DNA from: Erpobdella octoculata
Lineage: Eukaryota; Annelida; Clitellata; Hirudinida; Erpobdellidae
Direction: 5' to 3'
Length of the DNA stretch: 64,000 nucleotides
Assembly (NCBI GenBank): GCA_963978895.1
Contig: OZ022241.1
Location: forward strand, 11,117,356 to 11,181,355
Notes under the pieces: model-generated
Database searches by the model: none
The model's input: only the letters and a program-made list of their open reading frames with translations
Told to the model about the DNA's origin: nothing
Position numbers and translations under genes: made by a program
In this document: piece by piece, positions 58,201 through 64,000 of the stretch
Layout: every line of letters begins with the position of its first letter
Position numbering within the stretch: position 1 is the first letter of the stretch

Positions 58201-59344
58201 GTTATAATCACTGTTAATTTATTTTGTCAAGGGTCTCATAAGGAAAATTTAAAGAGTAATTTTCTTAGCATTTTATGCAATTGTTCCAACACTAGGATTT
58301 TGTTTTAATTTAGGAAGAAATATTTAGAAATAAACTAGGTCACAAATTGATATTTACAATTTAAATGAAACTCAAACAATTTATTCTATTTTATTTTTGC
58401 TATTATATTTGAAAATATTTTTCTATTTTGAACTTAAGGCTGCACCGAGAAAAAAGAGAAAAATTGTCAAAACTGATTTTGTCGAAGGGTTTGAATTTCA
58501 TTATTCTGTAAGTTATATACATGATTCTGATTATATATTTTTTTATTTAAAATTTATTTGCTAAAGTTTCAACTCATTCTTTTTTTTGTGGTTTTCATAT
58601 GTGATGTTATCCTATATTTGAACATTATTCATGTTTAATTCAAGAGCTTGTTTTATATAGGACACAGATGAAAAACCTAAAATTATAGTTTCTAAGAAAG
58701 AAGAAATCATGACATCCCTTGATAGTAAAATTAAAGCAAGAAGGGTGCGTTTTTATTTTCACATTTTATTTAAGAAGGGTGTGTTTTTATTTTCTTGTTT
58801 TATCAAGATTCAAGTTAATTAAAATTGTTTAATTTAGAAAAAAATGAAGAAAGACACTAAATCAAGCAATGAAAAAACAGTTAAATCAACAGAAAAAGAT
58901 TCAGATGATGAGTCTAATGATGATGAGGATGATGAAAATATACCTAATGAAGGTTACTTGATTCTTAAATTTGTTGTTGAAATTTTATGAAACAACAGGA
59001 CAGCAATTTCTAACAGTTTAGTAGTTCTGTCAAAATTAAAATTATTGCTCATATGCAAGGTTGTATTAAGCACAGCTAGTTTTGTCAAGTTGAATGTGTA
59101 GCTTATTACTTTTATATATACTAGCGGGATGCCCGGCGTTGCCTGGGCTTTTTTGAGGTTTTTCTCTCACGCTCCCGTTTCCTTTCCCGCTTGCTCTCAC
59201 GCTCCTGGTCGTTTTCCCACTTTTCGACCACCTAGAGCTCTAGAACTTTCAGGATAGCTTTATTCTAAATGACAATACATGAATTTAATGTTTCCGACAC
59301 TAAATCAAATTAATCAGACAGTTCAAGATACTCTTTTATAGGAA

Positions 59345-59417
<73 letters not shown>

Positions 59418-62400
59418 TTTCTATCTGTTGCATTTTTCTATGAAAAGGACATAATTGCACCTCTTTGTTTTTCCATTATAACTTTTTAAAATAATTTTAA
59501 AAAGATATCTAAATAGCCTACAACATATCCTCAGACCTACCAAATGTACTCAAAAAATTTCATAAAAATCGGTTCAGCCGTTTCGGAGGAGTTTGAAGTC
59601 AAACACTATGACACGAGATTTATATATATAAATACTAGCGGGATGCCCGGCGTTGCCCGGGCTTTTTAGAAGTTTTTCTATCGTTTTTCTCTCACGCTCC
59701 CGTTTCCTTCCCCGTTTGCTCTCACGCTCCTGGTCGTATATATATGAATATATATATGCTTATATATTTATATCTATATGTATATATATAAAAAAAACTA
59801 ACGTTGTGTATGAGTTTCGCTGCCCTTTCGAACACGAAGAGGTCGCAAAATATATATATATATATATATATATTATTTTTATCTTTGATTTATGAAGGAA
59901 GCTCAACAAATTGTCAAAAATCTAGTTTTTATATTTATTAAGATAAATTATAGTTTTGTTATAATGTTGGTTTTTATTTTTATTGCTTTATTTAGATGTC
60001 CTAAAAGTAAAAGAGAAAGCTAACAAGAAAAAGAAAGCAAAGAATAAAAAAGAAGAAATAGAAGAGGAAGAGGAAAAGGTATTTTATCTCTGAAAACCCT
60101 TTCAGTTGATTTGGGGTTTTTAAATTTTATTTTTCTTTGCCAGGAAGCCGAAATAACATATAGCAATGAAGTAAAAGAGGTTGTGGAAGTGAATGATTTT
60201 GCAGATCTAGACTTATCTCGTCCTATCATGTTGGCTCTCAATAAAATCGGCTGGAGCAAGCCAACTCCTATCCAATCAAGTACCATTCCTGTAGCTTTGC
60301 TTGGTAAAGACATCTGTGGCTGTGCAGCTACGGGAACAGGTTTGTTTCAAAAAATGTTTTAATAAATATGATTTTAAAATTTAATGATTTTTTGTTGAGT
60401 GTGTTGTTTTGCTGTCTTTGAATAAGTTTTTGTTTCATTCAACCTTGTTTGTTAATATGTACAGATGAAAAAGTTTTTTTTTCATTTGAGGAATTGGTTT
60501 TTATGATATTTAATTTTTTTAACAAACTCATTCAGGTAAAACTGGTGCATTCATGATCCCGATCATTGAAAGGCTTCTCCACAAACGACCGGACCCGACC
60601 TCCATCACACGAGTTCTCGTATTGACACCAACCAGAGAACTTGCTGTTCAAATATTCGATGTCTCCAAACAACTCGCTCAGTTCACAAAAATTAGTTTTG
60701 CTCTGTCAACAGGTTTGTGAAAAGAAGAGCTGAATCGCGTTCTCATTAGCACTCGGTAATATTCGGTAACTCTTTCAGGTGGTCTTCAGAGGAGTTCACA
60801 AGAGGCGGCCCTGCGGTTGGGACCCGATGTTGTCATTGCAACTCTCGGTCGTTTGATCGACCATCTTGAAAATGCTCCGAATTTTAATCTTTCTTCTATT
60901 GAAATTCTTGTCCTTGATGAAGCTGACAGGTTTATTATTGTTATTGAATCATTTTTATTATTGTTGTTGAATCATTTTTAGTAGCAAGAAGATTTCTTTT
61001 AAGAATGACAAGATCTTGTAATATAATGTTGTATAAATCCATTGTTACATTTTAGGATGTTGGATGAATACTTTGCTGAGCAGATGAAGGAAGTGATACA
61101 AAGATGCTTCAAAATGAGACAAACTATGCTGTTCTCAGCAACCATGACAGAAAAGGTTTCAATGTTGTTCTTCTTTTTATGTCCTTAAAACTTCATCCAT
61201 CAAAGGTTTTGTAATTAATAATATATATGATATTTATTTAGTTTAATATTATAAATGATATTTATTTAGTTTAATATTATAAATGATATTTGTTTAGGTT
61301 AATATTATACACGATATTTGTTTAGGTTAATATTATAAGATGATATTAATTTAGGTTAATATTATACATGATGTTTGTTTAGGTTAAAGATTTAGCACTT
61401 CTTTCTCTCAAGAATCCAGTCAGGGTTTTTGTAGATAAAAACCGTGACTTGGTATTAAACTTGCAACAGGAATTTGTAAAGATCAGACCGAAATATGACA
61501 ACGACAGGGAAGCTATTGTTGCAGGTTTTTTTAAATATTAATTTATAAAAAAAATTGTTTAATGATCAAGAAATGATATTTATCTGGTGAAGTCCTGAAG
61601 TGATTTAAAATAATTTGTTTGAAACTTAATTTTGTGTGTTTTATACAGTGTTAACTGGGATTTTTAGATATTTTTCTCTGGTTGATTTTATCTCTTGCTT
61701 TCTTTTTTTTCCTCTTTCTTTCTTCCAGTCGTTACCTTAGATTTAACCTTATCCCTAGAGTTAGCATGCTTCTAAAAAATAAAATAATTAGGTTGTTTTA
61801 CTGAATGAATTATTCATATGTAGGGAATTAAACTTGATAACTGCATGCATTACTAAGAGATTATGTATTACATTTTTGTCTACAGCTTAAATTTTGATTC
61901 AAAATAAATTTCAGCTCTTGTTAAAAGAACCTTCCACTCGCAATGCATCATTTTTGTTGAAACGAAAAAAGAAGCCCATCGTCTCCACATGGTTCTTGGT
62001 CTTCTTGGAATCAACGTTGGAGAATTCCATGGCAACCTGGCACAAACACAAGTCTGTTGCATTTCATTTAATTTATAATTCTAATTTATTAAGGCTGGTA
62101 CAAGCAACTCACTTAAAGTGCTGCAATGTTTTTTTTAAATTTAATTTGTTGATTAAAATGTGGCGAATTAACTTGATATGTTTTCTTCAAAAAGAGATTA
62201 GAAGCTTTGGAAAATTTTAAGAAAAGAGAAATCGATGTGTTGGTGGCTACTGATCTCCTCGGGCGTGGTCTCGATATCGATGATGTTGCGACGGTAGGTT
62301 TTGAAATTTATTTTTGTATTTTATTTTAAATTTGATTTTTTTTGTTTCTGTAAATGTTTGTTAATATAGTACATATTTATGTCAGTATATTTTGAGACTG

Positions 62401-63736
62401 CTTCTTACTCTGATTAAAAAATTGCTTCAAGTGAATAAATAGTAAAAGACAATCACTAGATGTCGCTTAAATACCTTCAGTTATTTTATGTTCATTTAGA
62501 TTTTTAGAAGCTCAACAGCTTATAATGAAAATGCTGTTGTGGGATGAAAATGTTTGAGCTGTCCAAAAAAATTAGTAAAATTTTAATTTCTGAGTGCTGA
62601 TCTAATGAGGTGTGAGTTCAACAAAATATGCAAATCACAAATAAAAAATAAAGTTAAAATTTTAAGTCCAAGTTCACTTAAGGTTTTTAATGCTTAAGAA
62701 AAAGAAAATTAGTTGTTAATTACTTATGAAATGTATCAAATCAAAGAATCATTTGATTAGGCGCTCCTTTATCGACAAAGTCCATCTTCTATTTGTATTG
62801 TTTTGCTTAAATTTATTCTTAAATTATCTTACTTATGACATGAATGAACTTATTATTTTATGTTAATTTAATGTCAGGTAATAAATGTCAGCATGCCACC
62901 ATCTGTTGAAAGATACATTCACAGGGTTGGAAGAACTGCAAGAGCTGGAAAAAGTGGAAGGTCAGCCATTTTTTTATAACTTTTTGTTGTTTTTGAACTC
63001 GTTTATTATTGTGGAATTCTTTCTTTAGATAAAATTTCTGATTTGTATGCCGGCCTTGAAGTTATTTTTTTCCTAGATGCTTTTTATCTTAAATTCACCT
63101 GTTTTGTTCGTTTTTTTTAAACAATCTGTTTATAGTTATGTTAATTAGGTTTCAAATTTGTTTGCTGTTCTAATTCTTATGGAATGATGGCAACTCATGA
63201 ATTCATTTTCTTTCAGATCTGTGACATTAGCTGGTGAGAAGGAGAGGAAAATGTTAACAGAAATTGTGAAATTGTCCAAGATTCCCGTTAAACAAAGAGT
63301 TATTAGTTCCGGTTAGACAAATCGAATTATCAGATTTTGGTGAAAAATGTCTAGTGTTAAACGTTTTCTATTTTCTAGAGATCATTAACAAATACAAGGA
63401 TAAAATAAAGGGATTGGAAAAAGACATAGAAGAAATAGAACAAGAAGAATTAGAGGAGAAAGAGTTGAGGATAGCCGAAATAAAGGCAAACAAAGCCGCG
63501 AACATAATTAAAAATAAGAAAGAGACTGCCGATGAACGCAAGAGGTCGTGGTTTCAAACTCATAAAGAACGTAAAGATGAAAAAGGTTTGTATATTTTGT
63601 GTGTAATTTACTTATATTTTTCATAAATTGTGAATTTTCTTTATCCATTTTGACATTCATTAATCTTTTTTTTTATATTACAGCTAATCTCATTAGCAAA
63701 ACGAAGAATATGAAAACGCATGGATCGTTAAAGTGA
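55247..63736 (+). CDS. DDX27: ATP-dependent RNA helicase DDX27 (Drs1), 16 exons, 626 aa
   Basis: Nucleolar DEAD-box helicase for 60S ribosomal subunit assembly and pre-rRNA processing. Exons: 55247-55336, 58439-58507, 58661-58744, 58838-58952, 59996-60078, 60144-60339, 60536-60712, 60779-60929, 61056-61155, 61383-61524, 61915-62051, 62195-62293, 62878-62960, 63217-63311, 63379-63585, 63684-63736; total 1,881 nt in frame. N-terminus acidic and basic, with APRKKRK (nuclear localisation-like) and an aromatic GFEFHY near residue 48. Helicase core: Q motif ([15 protein letters not shown]), ATGTGKT (209-215), [21 protein letters not shown] (DEAD 318-321), FSATM (349-352), [26 protein letters not shown] and [12 protein letters not shown] (HRVGR 496-500), then [10 protein letters not shown]. 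Motif Ib reads TLGR instead of TPGR. The C-terminus is about 150 aa shorter than in vertebrates. Intron 1 (3.1 kb) and intron 4 carry transposons. Confidence 0.93.
55590..56745. mobile_element. TIR element, left copy of an inverted pair (DDX27 intron 1)
   Basis: The outer end (GGTAAAGTTCTAGTATAACG then TCATCGGCCGATTTCTAT) matches the inverse of the inner end near 56700-56735 (TAGAAATCGGCAGATGACGC then TATACTAGATCTTTACC), so the unit has terminal inverted repeats of about 50 bp. The interior matches, in reverse, the element at 57225-57785. It carries an extra segment of about 430 bp (about 56035-56470) that includes a Helitron end. No transposase; a non-autonomous DNA element. Confidence 0.75.
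56090..56380 (+). mobile_element. Helitron-type fragment inside the left TIR element
   Basis: The right end reads GGCTGGGTACCCCGCTAG followed by T at 56381, the Helitron CTRR|T rule. Upstream is purine-rich subterminal sequence complementary to the CTCTCACGCTCCCGTTTCC tract of the 59121 copy. The left limit is approximate. The right TIR copy lacks this segment, showing it is an insertion. Confidence 0.65.
56882..57016. repeat. Inverted repeat between the two TIR copies
   Basis: CGCCATGACAATAAGCGACG at 56884 and onward is matched in reverse by GTCAATAAGAATTTTGCC..CTTATTGCCATGGCG at 56979-57016. Arms are about 38 bp. Just upstream (56765-56825) the short phrase CTAAATACCGCAT recurs three times. 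A small MITE or a hairpin part of the larger structure. Confidence 0.65.
57225..57785. mobile_element. TIR element, right copy, inverted relative to 55590-56745
   Basis: From 57235 (AGCGTCATGGACCGATTTCG) to about 57775 (AAACCGGCCAATCTTTTCTA), the sequence is the reverse complement of the left copy with about 80-85 percent identity by eye. It lacks the Helitron-bearing insert. Confidence 0.75.
57786..58438. other. Rest of DDX27 intron 1, nothing recognised
   Basis: AT-rich intron sequence without repeats or frames that I can support. Confidence 0.5.
58736..58800 (+). repeat. 33-bp donor-spanning duplication, DDX27 exon 3/intron 3
   Basis: AAGAAGGGTGCGTTTTTATT (exon end AGAAGG plus donor gtgcgt) recurs 33 bp later as AAGAAGGGTGTGTTTTTATT, producing a second potential donor. 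Confidence 0.88.
59121..59634 (-). mobile_element. Helitron-type non-autonomous element in DDX27 intron 4
   Basis: On the minus strand it ends GCATCCCGCTAG followed by T (59120), with a GCCCAGGCAACGCCGGGC-type hairpin just inside. At the other side the subterminal ATCGGTTCAGCCGTTTCGGA is shared with the Helitron at 20529-23014. It contains a (TA)n run at 59347-59414. The 514-bp length and lack of coding sequence mark it as non-autonomous. Confidence 0.7.
59347..59414. repeat. (AT)n microsatellite in DDX27 intron 4
   Basis: Pure AT dinucleotide run of 68 bp within the Helitron-type element. Confidence 0.97.
59635..59760 (-). mobile_element. Second Helitron-type 3' end, head-to-tail with the first
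   Basis: CTAGCGGGATGCCCGGCGTT at 59635 repeats the terminus seen at 59121 nearly exactly. GCCCGG..CCGGGC forms a perfect hairpin near the end. It directly abuts the previous element. The copy decays after about 100 bp into AT-rich repeats. Confidence 0.7.
61205..61390 (+). repeat. Acceptor-spanning tandem repeat before DDX27 exon 10
   Basis: GATATTTGTTTAGGTTAATA / TTATA-type unit, about 28-33 bp, occurs five to six times. The last copy is the true acceptor and exon start (GTTTGTTTAG|GTTAAAG). Several earlier copies also keep TTTGTTTAG|GTTAA, so they are full candidate acceptors. Confidence 0.9.
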
Positions 63737-64000
63737 TGGTTTTTGTTTTAAAATGTATATTGCTATGAATAATAAATTCTTCATTATAACTTGTTTTCGA
63801 TTCACTTTCTTTATCGAGAGAGTCTACATGCTGTTATCACCGGCAGCATCATATCTCTCATCGCCATCGGTTGATCACGAAAAACTCGTCTGTGATTTAC
63901 ACATTAATCGGGAAACTAAAGAGTTTCACAGGATCTGATCCACTAAAACACGCCAAGCAGACCAATTAATGTAGCATGGTCGAGTTATCGCAAGTCGTTT
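63737..64000. other. DDX27 3' UTR and downstream edge
   Basis: Follows the DDX27 stop. AATAAA at 63771-63776 is the likely poly(A) signal. The last 200 bp are less AT-rich and may belong to a neighbouring gene, but no frame or motif supports a call. Confidence 0.5.
63771..63776 (+). terminator. Candidate DDX27 poly(A) signal
   Basis: AATAAA 35 bp after the stop codon TGA at 63734-63736. Confidence 0.65.

Noticed and set aside
27895..63736. Functional link between TPR, PISD and DDX27 as a new system
   Set aside because: Each belongs to a well-known, separate housekeeping process; closeness alone does not support a joint system.
63753..63938. Frame after DDX27 as a new gene start
   Set aside because: Overlaps the DDX27 3' UTR and poly(A) signal; nothing recognisable and the window ends.

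Overview
The window is AT-rich nuclear DNA of an animal. Genes have many GT-AG introns, and the mobile elements are typical of invertebrate animal genomes: jockey/CR1-like LINEs, a Penelope-like element, hAT elements, Helitrons, MITEs and a solo LTR. The protein matches place it in Metazoa. A lophotrochozoan or similar invertebrate seems plausible, but I cannot name the species from sequence alone.

Layout. Positions 1-27,400 are a mobile-element graveyard. It holds a Penelope-like RT fragment cut by a (TA)n array; a possible first exon of a secreted PAN/apple-like protein (2302-2629); an antisense LINE (A, ~2885-6870); a hAT transposase remnant; a LINE (B) split by a second nearly full-length LINE (C); a LINE (D) carrying a solo LTR; two possible C-terminal coding exons of an unidentified gene (18961-19356); a Helitron seated inside a (TGTA)n microsatellite; and a three-level nest of hAT in hAT in mariner-like MITE (24556-27375).

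Positions 27,895-63,736 hold three housekeeping genes. TPR (nuclear-pore basket protein, + strand) can be spliced into 64 in-frame exons coding for 2,623 aa. PISD (mitochondrial phosphatidylserine decarboxylase, - strand) has 8 exons and 533 aa. DDX27/Drs1 (nucleolar DEAD-box helicase of 60S ribosome assembly, + strand) has 16 exons and 626 aa. TPR and PISD converge, with stop codons about 790 bp apart. PISD and DDX27 diverge from a gap of 327 bp that probably holds both promoters. The three genes share no pathway; the clustering looks like chance or shared promoter chromatin.

The most striking pattern is in the introns. At several TPR and DDX27 splice junctions, and at the PISD stop codon, a short tandem repeat starts in the exon (or coding end) and repeats outward. 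Copies of the splice site or stop/poly(A) context are thereby multiplied into the intron or 3' flank. Splice models were built by hand from reading-frame continuity, GT-AG sites and remembered family similarity; no alignment or RNA evidence was available. I found no operon, CRISPR array, tRNA or rRNA, and no coherent previously undescribed multi-gene system.
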